A DNA stretch of 33,034 bases from Stenotrophomonas maltophilia (GCF_013464485.1 NZ_RAUX01000023.1:52527-85560), one strand, 5' to 3'; counted from the first letter of the stretch, positions 18,664 to 29,032 are shown. The notes: generated by a model from the letters alone, not told the origin. A program made the numbers and translations.

Positions 18664-19074
18664 TCACGGGTCCGGCATCTGCCCCAGGCTCAACTGCCAC
18701 GACACGCCGAAACGGTCCTGCACCCAGCCGTAGCGGTTGCTGAAATCGTAGTCGCCCACCGGCATCAGCCAGTGCCCACCTTCTCCCAGTACGCGTGCCG
18801 CGCGTTCGAACTGTTCGGCGCCGGAACACTCGACGAACAGCGAGATCGACGGGCTGAATGTGAAGTCATGTACGTCCAGGCTGTCGAAGCACAGGTAGTG
18901 GGTGCCACCCAGCAGGAAGATGGCCTGGCGGACCTGCCCGGGCACGCCGGCACCGGCGCCCTCGGGGTGGCGCTGCAGGGCAAGCAGGCGAAAATCGGCG
19001 AAGGCTTCGGCGTACAGGGCCAGAGCGGCCTCGGCCTGGCCAGTGAACATCAGGAACGGACGGCTGCGCAGCAT
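18664..19074 (-). CDS. PhnB-like VOC family protein
   Basis: 136 residues. The N-terminus LRSRPFLMFTGQAEAALALYAEAF and the C-terminus DYDFSNRYGWVQDRFGVSWQLSL are characteristic of the PhnB/YjdN group (once called 3-demethylubiquinone methyltransferase-like). Family members have no firmly known reaction. The ATG at 19074 follows GGGAG at 6 nt; a longer in-frame start at 19110 lacks support. It is a single-gene unit between the gcvP terminator and a SMAG pair. Confidence 0.85.
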   Translation of the reverse strand: MLRSRPFLMFTGQAEAALALYAEAFADFRLLALQRHPEGAGAGVPGQVRQAIFLLGGTHYLCFDSLDVHDFTFSPSISLFVECSGAEQFERAARVLGEGGHWLMPVGDYDFSNRYGWVQDRFGVSWQLSLGQMPDP

Positions 19075-19144
19075 GCGGTACTCCCGGTCGACGGGCCGCT
19101 GACGGCCCACGCGATCAGGATGGCACGGCGGATGTATGCCTGCT

Positions 19145-19210
19145 GTAGAGCCGAGCCCATGCTCGGCTGGCGACCGCGCGAACAGCAGCCGACCGTAGGG
19201 TCGGCTCTAC
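19145..19210. repeat. SMAG inverted pair
   Basis: GTAG-AGCCGAGC-CCAT-GCTCGGCT (19145-19168) and an inverted unit with stem AGCCGACC/GGTCGGCT ending in CTAC (19187-19210). The two units differ in stem sequence but each keeps its own pairing. It lies directly after the stop codon of the permease gene at 19215 (minus strand). Confidence 0.85.
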
Positions 19211-19214
19211 AGAA

Positions 19215-20582
19215 TTACGCCTCGCGCATGCGCCGCGCGATGGCGCTGCCAGCGGCGATCGTGGCGGTCAACGCCACCATCGACAGGAACTGCAGGCGGG
19301 TATGTGACTCGCTCAACAGCAGACCGAAGATCAGCGCCAGGATGCCCAGTGCACAAACGGTCAGCCACGGGAAACCGGCCATGCGGAACGGCAGGCGGGT
19401 ACCCAGGCGATCCGCCCGGCGGCGCAGCACCAGTTGCGAGACCAGCGACAGCGTCCACACCAGCAGGCAGGTGGAGCCGACGATGTTCAGCAGCACCGGC
19501 AGCACCCGGTCCGGGAACAGCAGTTCCATCACCGTGGCGGCAAAGCCGAACAGCACGCTGGCCAGCACGGCGATCACGGGCACCTGGCGCGGGTCGGTCC
19601 AGCCCAGCACGGCAGGAGCTTCACGACGCTGCGCCAGCGAGTACATCATGCGCGAGGCGCCGTAGAGGTTGGCGTTGAGCGCGGACAACAACGCGATCAC
19701 CGCGATCAGGGTGATGGCGGTGCCGGCACCCGGAATACGGGCGATATCCAGCACCGCCGCGAACGGCGACTTCAGCGCCTCGCTGGTCCACGGCACCACG
19801 GCGATGATCACGCTCAGCGAGCCGATGTAGAACACCAGGATGCGCCAGGCCACGGTGCGGATGGCACGGGCAATGCTGCGCTCGGGATCTTCGGTTTCGG
19901 CCGCCGCCACGGCAACGATCTCGGTACCGCCAAAGGCAAAAACGACAACCAGCAGCGCCGCACCGATCCCGGCCAGGCCCTTCGGTGCGAAGCCACCATG
20001 CTCGGTGAAGTTGCTCAGGCCCGGCGAGGTCACCTGCGGCAGCCACCCCATCAGCAGCGCCACGCCAATGGCGATGAAGGCCAGGATTGCCGCCACCTTG
20101 AGGATGGCGAACCAGAATTCGAACTCGCCGAAGTTCTTCACTCCGAGCAGGTTGATCGCGGTGAAGAACAGCATGAAGGCCAATGCCGCCATCGGTACCG
20201 GTATCGCCGGCCAGACCGTGGCCAGCAGCCCGGCTGCGCCCACTGCTTCAGCGGCGATCACGATCACCAGCTGCACCCACCACAGCCAGCCCACCGTGGC
20301 ACCGGCGGTAGCGCCCATGGCGTCGGCTGCATACACCGAGAACGCGCCGCTGGTGGGCTTGGCCGCCGCCATCTCGCCCAGCGCGTTCATCACGATGATC
20401 ACCAGCGCGCCCGCCACCAGGTACGACACCAGCACCGCCGGACCGGCTGCCTGCACACCCACGCCCGAGCCGAGGAACAGGCCGGCGCCGATGGCGCTGC
20501 CCAGGCCCATCATGATCAGCTGGCGGGGCTTGAGCGAATGTCCGAGGCGGGACGGCGAAGCGGTCGGAATCGAGTTGGGCAT
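19215..20582 (-). CDS. APC-superfamily amino-acid permease (AAT type)
   Basis: 455 residues with twelve predicted membrane helices. The first helix has the substrate-binding motif GLGSAIGAGLFLGSG, followed by the LGEMAAAKPTSGAFSVYA segment of amino-acid/proton symporters. FAFGGTEIVAVAAAETEDPERSIARAI (helix 6 and loop) is also typical of the AAT family (proline, GABA or aromatic permeases). Substrate cannot be fixed from sequence. The ATG at 20582 has no good ribosome-binding site, but the sequence upstream of it is not permease-like. A PAS-AraC regulator gene lies 82 nt upstream in the same direction and may control it. Confidence 0.9.
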   Translation of the reverse strand: MPNSIPTASPSRLGHSLKPRQLIMMGLGSAIGAGLFLGSGVGVQAAGPAVLVSYLVAGALVIIVMNALGEMAAAKPTSGAFSVYAADAMGATAGATVGWLWWVQLVIVIAAEAVGAAGLLATVWPAIPVPMAALAFMLFFTAINLLGVKNFGEFEFWFAILKVAAILAFIAIGVALLMGWLPQVTSPGLSNFTEHGGFAPKGLAGIGAALLVVVFAFGGTEIVAVAAAETEDPERSIARAIRTVAWRILVFYIGSLSVIIAVVPWTSEALKSPFAAVLDIARIPGAGTAITLIAVIALLSALNANLYGASRMMYSLAQRREAPAVLGWTDPRQVPVIAVLASVLFGFAATVMELLFPDRVLPVLLNIVGSTCLLVWTLSLVSQLVLRRRADRLGTRLPFRMAGFPWLTVCALGILALIFGLLLSESHTRLQFLSMVALTATIAAGSAIARRMREA

Positions 20583-20664
20583 CGGCGGGGCTGGCGGCGG
20601 GCTACAGGGGCGACACCTTACCCTGTCCCGTGCCCACGGGGATAGGCACAGCGCAGCAGGCGGC

Positions 20665-21387
20665 TCAGGCCAGCGCCGGCTCGCCGACGTTCCCGCCGAT
20701 ACGGGCACGATAGGCACGCGGCGAGAAACCGGTTTCAGCCTTGAACTTGCGGGTGAAGGCGCTCTGGTCGCTGAAACCGCAGGCCTGGCCGATGCAGGCG
20801 ATGCTGTCGTCGCCATGCAGCAGGTGCATGGCCATCTGGATCCGCAGCCGGGTCAGCACCTGCTGCGGGGTCATCTGGAACACCTTGCGGAAGCTGCGCT
20901 CCAGCTTCGACAGCGAGAAACCGGTGATGTCCAGCAGGGTCTGCATGCGCACGTTCTCGGCGTAGTGCGCGTTGAGGTGGGCCAGCGCCAGCCGCAGCTG
21001 CTCGTACTGGGTGCCGAGGCTGTCCTTCTGGCCGAGGTCGCGGGAAATGCCGATCAGGCCCTCGATGGCCCCATCGACCACCAGCGGGCGCTTGCAGGTC
21101 AGGCACCAGCCCGGTTCCCGGTTGGCGAACAGGTGCAGCTCCATCAGGTTCTCGATCACCTCGCCGGACAGCACGCGGGCGTCCTGGTCGACGTAGTCCG
21201 CACTGAGGCCGGTCGGGTAGATCTCGGCCGCGGTGCGCCCGATCACGTCCTTGCGCGCGCGCAGGCCCAGCCGTCGCAGCATGGTCTGGTTGACGTGGGT
21301 GTAACGCCCCTGAAGGTCCTTGATGAAGAACAGCACATCCGGGATGGCGTCGAACAGGGCTTCGATGTCGGCGGGCTCGACTCGCAT
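20665..21387 (-). CDS. AraC-family regulator with N-terminal PAS domain
   Basis: 240 residues. Residues 5-117 form a PAS domain (FDAIPDVLFFIKDLQGRYTHVNQ to DGAIEGLIGISRDL). Residues 130-230 are an AraC DNA-binding domain with helix-turn-helix one in LLDITGFSLSKLERSFRKVF and helix-turn-helix two in SIACIGQACGFSDQSAFTRKFK, ending GFSPRAYR. The PAS domain may bind a small metabolite. In some proteobacteria similar PAS-AraC proteins govern proline or hydroxyproline use, so control of the adjacent permease is reasonable but inferred. The start at 21387 has a weak ribosome-binding site. An inverted CACAAG/CTTGTG (21391-21396, 21437-21442) lies in its upstream region. Confidence 0.88.
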   Translation of the reverse strand: MRVEPADIEALFDAIPDVLFFIKDLQGRYTHVNQTMLRRLGLRARKDVIGRTAAEIYPTGLSADYVDQDARVLSGEVIENLMELHLFANREPGWCLTCKRPLVVDGAIEGLIGISRDLGQKDSLGTQYEQLRLALAHLNAHYAENVRMQTLLDITGFSLSKLERSFRKVFQMTPQQVLTRLRIQMAMHLLHGDDSIACIGQACGFSDQSAFTRKFKAETGFSPRAYRARIGGNVGEPALA

Positions 21388-21494
21388 GCCACAAGCATAG
21401 CCGAGGCCCCTTGCCGGTGCGATCATCTTTGCGGGACTTGTGCTTAACGCCGCCAGGGCCACCGTGGGGGCCAGCCCCCGCCGGAGATCCTGCC

Positions 21495-21869
21495 ATGCCA
21501 CGCGGTGACAAATCCGCCTATACCGACAAGCAGAAGCGCCAGGCCGAGCACATCGAAGAGAGCGAGCGCCAGCGCGGTGCCAGCGAAGGCACGGCCGAGC
21601 GCATTGCCTGGGCCACCGTGAACAAGCAGGACGGTGGTGGCAAGCGCAGTGGTAGTGGGCGTAGGGCGGCAAAGAAGGCACCGGCGGAAAAGTCAACGGT
21701 CCGCAAGACAGCCACGAAGAAGGCAACAAAGAAGACGGTGGCCAAGAAGGCCAGCACTCCCGCCTCGCGTAGTGCTGCCGCGACGAAGGCAGCGAAGACC
21801 CGTGCGGCAAAGACGACCGTGCGCAAGGTGGCGGCGAAGAAAGCAGCACGTACCCGCGCGCGCGGCTGA
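21495..21869 (+). CDS. Small protein with KGG-like head and histone-H1-like lysine tail
   Basis: 124 residues in two parts. Residues 1-56 (MPRGDKSAYTDKQKRQAEHI through RIAWATVNKQDGGGKRSGSG) match a widespread small protein often labelled 'plasmid stabilization protein' in annotations. Residues 57-124 are almost all K, A, R, T and S, with repeated KKA/TKK units, like eukaryotic histone H1 and bacterial AlgP/Hc1 tails. The tail should bind DNA or RNA by charge. The label as a plasmid maintenance factor has no support here, since the gene is chromosomal and has no partner toxin. The ATG follows GGAG at 8 nt, and a GGGGGC/GCCCCC hairpin lies just upstream of that site. Confidence 0.8.
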   Translation: MPRGDKSAYTDKQKRQAEHIEESERQRGASEGTAERIAWATVNKQDGGGKRSGSGRRAAKKAPAEKSTVRKTATKKATKKTVAKKASTPASRSAAATKAAKTRAAKTTVRKVAAKKAARTRARG

Positions 21870-21946
21870 GCCCGTCAATCGGGATTGCAGCCCGCAGATC
21901 AGCCATACTTCCCCAAGCCGCTGGACGCGGCAAAGGGGAATCACCC

Positions 21947-22744
21947 ATGAATGTCCAATGCTCCGCAGCTTTGGCAGCCCTGCTATCCATGGCACCCGCT
22001 GCTCATGCGATCACCGCCGCTGACCCACCCCACGAATCCCATCAGGCTGCGACCGCGGCTGCGGACGCCGACATTGCGCGGATCGAATCTCTCGGCCGGT
22101 CATTGTTCGAACATGATCTTGCCGCCGAACGCGCAACCGACGCACTCGTAGCGAAGGGAATGCGCAAGGATGACCGCGTTGCTGGATGGGTCACCGAACA
22201 ACGCGACAACCGCTATGTCGTCAGTATCCTCGGAGGTGACAGTAGCGTGCTGTATCGGGTAGTCACCGACGACAAGGGAACGCTTGCCGGTCCTGTACAG
22301 ACCCTGTCGCCACCCGAGCCACTATCGCCTTATGAGGCCGGCGCGGCAGCTGCGCGTGCACTGGCATTGAGCAGCAAGTTTCAAGCGTGCTCGAAGAACT
22401 ACAACACGGTCGTGCTACCGAACGTGGACGGCACGGCAAATGCCTGGAGTGTCTACCTGCTTCCCGGCACATTCGATCCTGCAGCGGTGCCTCTGGGGGG
22501 AAGCCATCGCGTGGAAATCGCGGATGAAAAGATCACTTCCAGCCGGCCTTACACCCTCTCCTGCATCACGCTGCAGCGCCCACCGCGGAAGGGTGCCATG
22601 ATGGTGACCCACCTACTCGATCCAACGCCGACCGAGGTCCACGTTTACTGGAGTCTCTGGGCACGCGCGCCACTGTTCGTGAGTACGGCCAAGGGCGTGA
22701 TCTGGAAGATTGAGAACGGACATATCAGCAAAGTCGTGGACTGA
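21947..22744 (+). CDS. Secreted hypothetical protein, lower GC than neighbours
   Basis: 265 residues. A short signal peptide (MNVQCSAALAALLSMAPAAHA) predicts export. The mature part starts with a helical stretch (HQAATAAADADIARIESLGRSLFEHDLAAERATDALVAKG). A mixed region follows with RYVVSILGGDSSVLYRVVTDDKGTLAG, a Cys pair (QACSKNYN and LSCITLQ) that could form a disulfide, and a strand-rich C-terminus. No family is recognised. The ATG has GGGGAA 6 nt upstream. GC over several sampled stretches is about 55-58%, well below the flanks, and codon use is less biased. A perfect hairpin (22748-22781) lies just after the stop. Confidence 0.75.
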   Translation: MNVQCSAALAALLSMAPAAHAITAADPPHESHQAATAAADADIARIESLGRSLFEHDLAAERATDALVAKGMRKDDRVAGWVTEQRDNRYVVSILGGDSSVLYRVVTDDKGTLAGPVQTLSPPEPLSPYEAGAAAARALALSSKFQACSKNYNTVVLPNVDGTANAWSVYLLPGTFDPAAVPLGGSHRVEIADEKITSSRPYTLSCITLQRPPRKGAMMVTHLLDPTPTEVHVYWSLWARAPLFVSTAKGVIWKIENGHISKVVD

Positions 22745-22747
22745 CAT

Positions 22748-22781
22748 CCGGTCACACCATGGACGCCCATGGTGTGACCGG
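22748..22781. terminator. Perfect 15-bp hairpin between convergent genes
   Basis: CCGGTCACACCATGG and CCATGGTGTGACCGG pair without mismatch around loop ACGC. It sits between the stops at 22744 (plus) and 22808 (minus). There is no U-tract on either side, so it may be a 3'-end stabiliser or a rho-aided stop rather than a classical terminator. Confidence 0.55.
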
Positions 22782-22807
22782 CACCACAACGCTTACCGCG
22801 CAGCAGC

Positions 22808-24931
22808 TCAGGCTGCGCGACGCGGCACAACCGAAGCTGCGTCGCCTTCCACCTTGAACACCGACACCGACGTGGTCAGTGCATGCGCCTGTTCTTCAAG
22901 TGCGCGGCTGGCGGCGGTGGCTTCTTCCACCAGCGCAGCGTTCTGCTGGGTCACCTGGTCCATCTGCACCACCACTTGGTTGACCTGCTCGATACCGGCG
23001 GCCTGTTCCTTGCTTGCCGCTGCGATGTCGCTCATCAGCTGGGTGGTGCGCGAACTTGCCTGGGCTACGCGGGCGATCGCGGCTTCCGATTCAACGGTCA
23101 CTGCCAGGCCGCTCTTCACCTTGGCAGCGGCATCTTCGATCAGTTCCTTGATCTCCTTGGCGGCGACACCGGCACGCTGCGCGAGCGTGCGCACTTCGCT
23201 GGCAACCACGGCAAAACCACGCCCCTGCTCACCTGCACGCGCCGCTTCCACCGCAGCATTCAGCGCCAGGATGTTGGTCTGGAACGCAATGCCGTCGATC
23301 ACCGTGGAGATTTCCGAGATGCGTGCCGAGGACTGGTCGATCTCACCCATGACCGAGGCCATCTGTGCCATCGCCTGCTCGGTCTCGCGCACGGCGGCAC
23401 CGGCCGCATGCGCTTCACTGTCGGCCTGACGCGCCAGCTCGGCGTTCTGGCGCACGGTGGAGGTCAGTTCCTCCATCGATGCGGCCGCTTCTTCCAGATT
23501 GGCTGCCTGCTGCTCGGTGCGGCGCGACAGATCATTGTTGCCGGCGGCCAGTTCCTGCGCCGCGTTGTTGATGCTGTCGGCAGCCACCTGGATGCCACGC
23601 ACGATGCCGGTCAGCTGTGCGGTGGTGGTGTTGGCATCGTCGCGCATGCGTGCGAACACGCCGTCGTACTCGCCGTCCATGCGTGCGGTCAGGTCACCGT
23701 GCGAGATCGCGCGCAGCACGTCGGAGACATCGGCGATGCTGGCCTGCGAACTGGCCATCATGCCGTTGAGATGTTCGACCATCGCCTTGAACTGGTACTG
23801 GAACGCAGCGGCATCACCACGCATGCTGAAATCACCAGCGCGTGCGGCGCGGGCCAGTTCATCGATCTGCGCGTTGATCGCCATCAGGCTCTGCTTCACC
23901 GCGCCCAGGGTGCGGGTCAGCGTGCCCTTCTCGTCCGGGTAGTCGGGCAGGTCGCGGCTGAGGTCGCCGATGGCGTAGCGCTGCATCACCTCGGCCATCA
24001 GCAGTTCCACCTGCACGTGCGATTCGACCAGGCTGTTGGTGGCCTGCACCATGCGGCCGAAATCGCCGGGGAAGGCGCTGGCGTCCATGCGATAACGGAT
24101 CGCACCTGCCTCGTGCTGTTCGGCCATCTGCAGCTGTGCGCCGATCGCCGCCTGCACGCTCTGCCGCACGCTGGCCATGGCTTCACCCAGCTGGGTCAGT
24201 TCATCGCGGCCGCCAAGGCGGAACTCCTGATCCAGCTGTCCCTTGGACAGGCGTTCGGCCAGGTTCACCGCGCGGGCCAGCGGACCGGTCAGGCTGCGGC
24301 CGATCATCATCGAGGCACCGATGCCGACCAGCAGCGCAACGCCGCCCAGCACCAGCAGCTGCAGCAGGCTGCGCTCGCCCAGGCGGATCGCCTCGGCGGC
24401 CGCATCGCGGCTTTCCTTCTCTTCGAAGTCCACGCCATCGGACAGCGCCTTGTTCCAGCCATTGGCCGCGTCCTGCACCGGGCCCAGGGTCAGCGCCACG
24501 GCGCCCGGGTAGTCGCCCTGCTCCATCAGTTCACTGGTCTGCTTGTTGAGCGGGCGCGCAACGGCGCGCTTGGCCGCAATGGTTTCCGCGATGGCCTTGC
24601 CCTCCGCATCACCCGGCAGTGCCTGGTAGGCGGTCCAGCTGGCCTCATAGCGTTTGACAAGGTCGGCGATGCGCTGCTCGTCGTGGCCACGGTCTTCGCC
24701 CTGGCGGATCAGCATTTCGCGGCGCACCACCATCATCTGGTTGTTGGCATCGAGCATCTGCGACAGCAGGCGCACCTTGGCCACGCTGACGTCGACCACC
24801 TGCTGCATCGCACGCTTCTGCACGACGCTGGCGGTGGCGCCGGTGGCCACCACGGCGGCAACCAGCAGCAGCAACAGGCCAAAGCCCAGCCCAAGACGCC
24901 AGGCAACCCTGACGTTCCTCAAGTAGTTCAT
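22808..24931 (-). CDS. Methyl-accepting chemotaxis protein
   Basis: 707 residues. Membrane helix one (11-31) and helix two (about 185-207) enclose a roughly 150-residue helical periplasmic sensor of four-helix-bundle type. A HAMP domain follows ([23 protein letters not shown]), then an extended linker with a second HAMP-like part. The signalling tip is [31 protein letters not shown]. It would form trimers with CheA/CheW and steer flagella or pili. No CheR-binding pentapeptide is present at the C-terminus (it ends VVPRRAA). Ligand unknown. The start at 24931 has GGA upstream. It is a lone gene with no che genes beside it. Confidence 0.95.
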   Translation of the reverse strand: MNYLRNVRVAWRLGLGFGLLLLLVAAVVATGATASVVQKRAMQQVVDVSVAKVRLLSQMLDANNQMMVVRREMLIRQGEDRGHDEQRIADLVKRYEASWTAYQALPGDAEGKAIAETIAAKRAVARPLNKQTSELMEQGDYPGAVALTLGPVQDAANGWNKALSDGVDFEEKESRDAAAEAIRLGERSLLQLLVLGGVALLVGIGASMMIGRSLTGPLARAVNLAERLSKGQLDQEFRLGGRDELTQLGEAMASVRQSVQAAIGAQLQMAEQHEAGAIRYRMDASAFPGDFGRMVQATNSLVESHVQVELLMAEVMQRYAIGDLSRDLPDYPDEKGTLTRTLGAVKQSLMAINAQIDELARAARAGDFSMRGDAAAFQYQFKAMVEHLNGMMASSQASIADVSDVLRAISHGDLTARMDGEYDGVFARMRDDANTTTAQLTGIVRGIQVAADSINNAAQELAAGNNDLSRRTEQQAANLEEAAASMEELTSTVRQNAELARQADSEAHAAGAAVRETEQAMAQMASVMGEIDQSSARISEISTVIDGIAFQTNILALNAAVEAARAGEQGRGFAVVASEVRTLAQRAGVAAKEIKELIEDAAAKVKSGLAVTVESEAAIARVAQASSRTTQLMSDIAAASKEQAAGIEQVNQVVVQMDQVTQQNAALVEEATAASRALEEQAHALTTSVSVFKVEGDAASVVPRRAA

Positions 24932-25164
24932 GGGGGTATCCAAAACGGGGGGATGCGCCCTTATCGGCGGCCCCGCAGGCAATCTTGATCGCCGCCCATC
25001 GGCGGCGTCGGCCACCGTTCACCTTGGTGAGCGCCCGCCCAGCGGCACCTGTGCGCGGTAACCGGCTGCAATGACCATGGCTGCTCATGCGGGCATCAGA
25101 TCCCTTTCACGGCGGCTCGGCGCCGGCTGCGGGCAAGGTGGTGGCGTACCTGCTGGAGATCCCA

Positions 25165-26127
25165 ATGCCCTCATCTGTGTCCCGATCCACCCTGCTCGCA
25201 ATCTCGCTGCTGGCGTCGCCGGCCTTCGCGCAGGTACCGCCGCCCAACCTGCCCGCGCCCATTGCCGAAGCGGCCGGACCGGACACTGCGCCACGCTCCG
25301 CCCTGCACGCCCAGGTGCTGCTGGATCGCGCGAATTTCTCCCCTGGCCAGATCGATGGCGAAGTGGGCAGCAACCAGCGACGCGCGGTGTCGGGCTTCCA
25401 GGCGGCGCATGGGCTGAACGTGACCGGCGAACTGGATGACGCTACCTTGAACTCTTTGCAGGCCGATACGATCGCGCCGCTGGCCAGCTACACGCTGACT
25501 GCTGAAGATGTTGCCGGTCCGTTCCAGGCCACACCGAAAGGGCCCGCCGCCCAAGCCAAGCTGAAATCGCTGGGCTACGGCAGTGTGGAGGAAGCCCTGG
25601 GCGAGCGCTTCCATGCTTCCCCAGAACTGATGAAGGTGCTCAATCCCGGCGTGGATCTGACCAAGGCTGGCAGCCGCATCCAGGTACCCAACATCGCACC
25701 GGCCGCATTGCCGAAGGCCGCCAGGATCGTGGTCGACAAATCCGACTCCACGCTGCAGCTACTGGACGCGCAGGGCAAGCTGATCGCGCAGGTGCCGGTG
25801 TCATCCGGCAGCCAGCACGACCCGTTGCCGATCGGCGAATGGAAGATCCTGGGCGTTTACCGCGACCCGCCGTTCCACTACAACCCGAAGCTGTTCTGGG
25901 ATGCCCGCAAGGGCGAAAAGAAGGCCACGCTGCCGCCAGGCCCGAACAATCCGGTCGGGCGGGTCTGGATCGATCTGTCCAAGCCGCATTACGGCCTACA
26001 TGGCACGCCTGAACCCGGCCACGTGGGCAAGACCGAGTCGCATGGCTGCGTGCGCATGACCAACTGGGATGCACTGCGCGTGGCCGACGCAGTAGACACC
26101 TCGGTGCCTGTCGTGATGCAGGAGTGA
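25165..26127 (+). CDS. Periplasmic L,D-transpeptidase (YkuD) with peptidoglycan-binding domain
   Basis: 320 residues. Signal peptide with cleavage after AFA (22). Residues 45-100 are a PG_binding_1 domain (LDRANFSPGQIDGEVGSNQRRAVSGFQAAHGL). Residues 109-176 are a LysM-like region. The YkuD catalytic domain spans about 185-318, with HGTPEPGHVGKTESHGCVRM containing His293, Cys295 and Arg297. It cross-links peptidoglycan through meso-diaminopimelate or attaches proteins to it. The ATG at 25165 has GGAG at 7 nt. The M23 peptidase gene begins 4 nt after its stop, so the two are an operon. Confidence 0.93.
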   Translation: MPSSVSRSTLLAISLLASPAFAQVPPPNLPAPIAEAAGPDTAPRSALHAQVLLDRANFSPGQIDGEVGSNQRRAVSGFQAAHGLNVTGELDDATLNSLQADTIAPLASYTLTAEDVAGPFQATPKGPAAQAKLKSLGYGSVEEALGERFHASPELMKVLNPGVDLTKAGSRIQVPNIAPAALPKAARIVVDKSDSTLQLLDAQGKLIAQVPVSSGSQHDPLPIGEWKILGVYRDPPFHYNPKLFWDARKGEKKATLPPGPNNPVGRVWIDLSKPHYGLHGTPEPGHVGKTESHGCVRMTNWDALRVADAVDTSVPVVMQE

Positions 26128-26131
26128 GCCG

Positions 26132-26782
26132 ATGCGTCTTTCGCAGCTGATCGTGCTGGGCGTGCTGCTGGGTGTGGGAACGGGCTGGTGGCTGCGCCGC
26201 GATGCCGCTGAACCCACTGCAGCAGCCACGCCTGCAACACCGCTCACCGTAACGGCAACGCCGGCGGCGAAAGCGGCCACAGCGCGCACGTCGCTGCCGG
26301 CCGCCGTCGACGCAACACCCGACGGCCTGCTGCTGCCGGTGCAGGGCGTACTGCCCTCGCATCTGCGCGATACCTTTACCGATGCCCGCAGCGAAGGACG
26401 CGTACACGATGCGATCGACATCATGGCCGATGCCGGAACGCCGGTGCTTGCGGTGGCCGACGGCACGGTGGAGAAGCTGTTCGACAGCAAGCGCGGCGGG
26501 CTGACGATCTACCAGTTCGAGCCCAGCGGACGCTGGTGCTACTACTACGCCCACCTGCAGCGCTATGCCGATGGCCTGGCCGAGAAGCAGGTGATCAAGC
26601 GCGGAGAGGTGATCGGTTATGTAGGCAGCACCGGCAATGCCAGTGCCGACGCACCGCACCTGCATTTCGAGGTGCACGTGCTGGGCCCGGAGAAGCAGTG
26701 GTGGAAGGGGGAATCGATCAATCCGTATCCGCTGCTGAAATCGGCTGCTTCGACGCCCGGCGCTGCCAGCGCCGCAAGGTGA
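26132..26782 (+). CDS. M23-family (LytM) peptidoglycan peptidase
   Basis: 216 residues. A single N-terminal hydrophobic helix (5-20) followed by RR anchors it in the inner membrane or serves as an uncleaved signal. An Ala/Thr/Pro-rich linker leads to the M23 domain, whose zinc ligands are His92 and Asp96 (HDAID) and His178 (HLHFEV); His141 (YYAHLQRY) and His176 complete the site. All catalytic residues are present, so an active endopeptidase is likely rather than a divisome activator of the EnvC/NlpD type. It follows the transpeptidase gene by 4 nt (GGAG within the end of that gene). Its last 65 bp overlap the opposite-strand gene that ends at 26718. Confidence 0.92.
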   Translation: MRLSQLIVLGVLLGVGTGWWLRRDAAEPTAAATPATPLTVTATPAAKAATARTSLPAAVDATPDGLLLPVQGVLPSHLRDTFTDARSEGRVHDAIDIMADAGTPVLAVADGTVEKLFDSKRGGLTIYQFEPSGRWCYYYAHLQRYADGLAEKQVIKRGEVIGYVGSTGNASADAPHLHFEVHVLGPEKQWWKGESINPYPLLKSAASTPGAASAAR

Positions 26783-27368
26783 ACGTGAACAACACCAAGG
26801 CGCCCCCCGGAATCAGCAGGAACAGTGCCGCCACCTTCCAGAAAAAGAACGGCCACAGCCAGACGTAATCCAGGTCGGTCAGCTTCAGCAGGTCCAGAGG
26901 GGGCTGCAGTTCGATCACGGCCGCCCTGCCCGCCAGCACCGGGGCCACGTCCAGTACGGTTACCCGCAGCCATGAACGGCCGCGGGGCAATGCATCGCCG
27001 CGGCCATAGCCGAAATAGAATGCCGTTATGCCGCCGGACTCAACCGATACCAGCGCGCGGCTGATGCCCTGCCCGGCCACACCCGAACGTTCTCCTGCGC
27101 GGAAGTCTCCATGATCGGTGGGAGTGTCGATGCGCAGCAGCACTTCAGGGTCAACCTCAGTACCGTCTGCGGCATACCGCAGTCGCAGCCGCAGTTGGTC
27201 ATCGATGAAGCGGTAGACGGTCACCTCAGCCGTCGCGCCCGGACTCAGCAGCAGCGGCAGGGTCTGGGTACGCGAGGCCAGATGGTTGGCGATGGCGCCA
27301 AGCGCCAGAACCAAGCAGGCGATGCCCCACAGGCTCCACAACACCCACAGGGTGACCCGCACCACCAT
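26718..27368 (-). CDS. Two-helix membrane protein with periplasmic domain, unknown function
   Basis: 216 residues. Helix one (5-27) and helix two (about 175-198, YVWLWPFFFWKVAALFLLIPGGALVLFTF) enclose a periplasmic domain with many beta-type segments (TAEVTVYRFIDDQLRLRLRY, SWLRVTVLDVAPVLAGRAAVIEL). A basic C-terminal tail faces the cytoplasm. No known family is recognised. The ATG at 27368 has AAGG upstream; an in-frame GTG at 27383 is an alternative. The 3' end overlaps the M23 peptidase gene by 65 bp on the other strand, so the two transcripts can form antisense pairs. The purA terminator (27435-27465) lies upstream of it. Confidence 0.75.
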   Translation of the reverse strand: MVVRVTLWVLWSLWGIACLVLALGAIANHLASRTQTLPLLLSPGATAEVTVYRFIDDQLRLRLRYAADGTEVDPEVLLRIDTPTDHGDFRAGERSGVAGQGISRALVSVESGGITAFYFGYGRGDALPRGRSWLRVTVLDVAPVLAGRAAVIELQPPLDLLKLTDLDYVWLWPFFFWKVAALFLLIPGGALVLFTFTLRRWQRRASKQPISAADTD

Positions 27369-27434
27369 CTCGCCCTTCACGCTGACATCCTGGTCATCGC
27401 GTCGCTTCCTCGCTGGCACTGGCGACACAGTAAC

Positions 27435-27467
27435 GAAAAAGCCCCGCTTGCGCGGGGCTTCTTCTTT
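27435..27467 (-). terminator. Intrinsic terminator of purA
   Basis: On the minus strand, AAGCCCCGC-GCAA-GCGGGGCTT is followed by TTTCG, 40 nt after the purA stop. The plus strand also reads CTTCTTT, so it can act both ways. Confidence 0.85.
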
Positions 27468-27507
27468 CAGCGACGCCGCGCATGGCCCGGCGTTACCGGT
27501 CAACCAC

Positions 27508-28959
<1,452 letters not shown>

Positions 28960-29032
28960 TTATCCGGGTTTCCGGGGTCGGGTGCCACCTTTCCGACGGA
29001 CGGCTTTACCGGCCGGTCAGGCGCCTCGCCCG

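Noticed and set aside
22883-24988. 701-codon open frame antisense to the chemotaxis gene
   Set aside because: Composition bias of the opposite strand; His/Gln/Leu-rich sequence with no recognisable domain.
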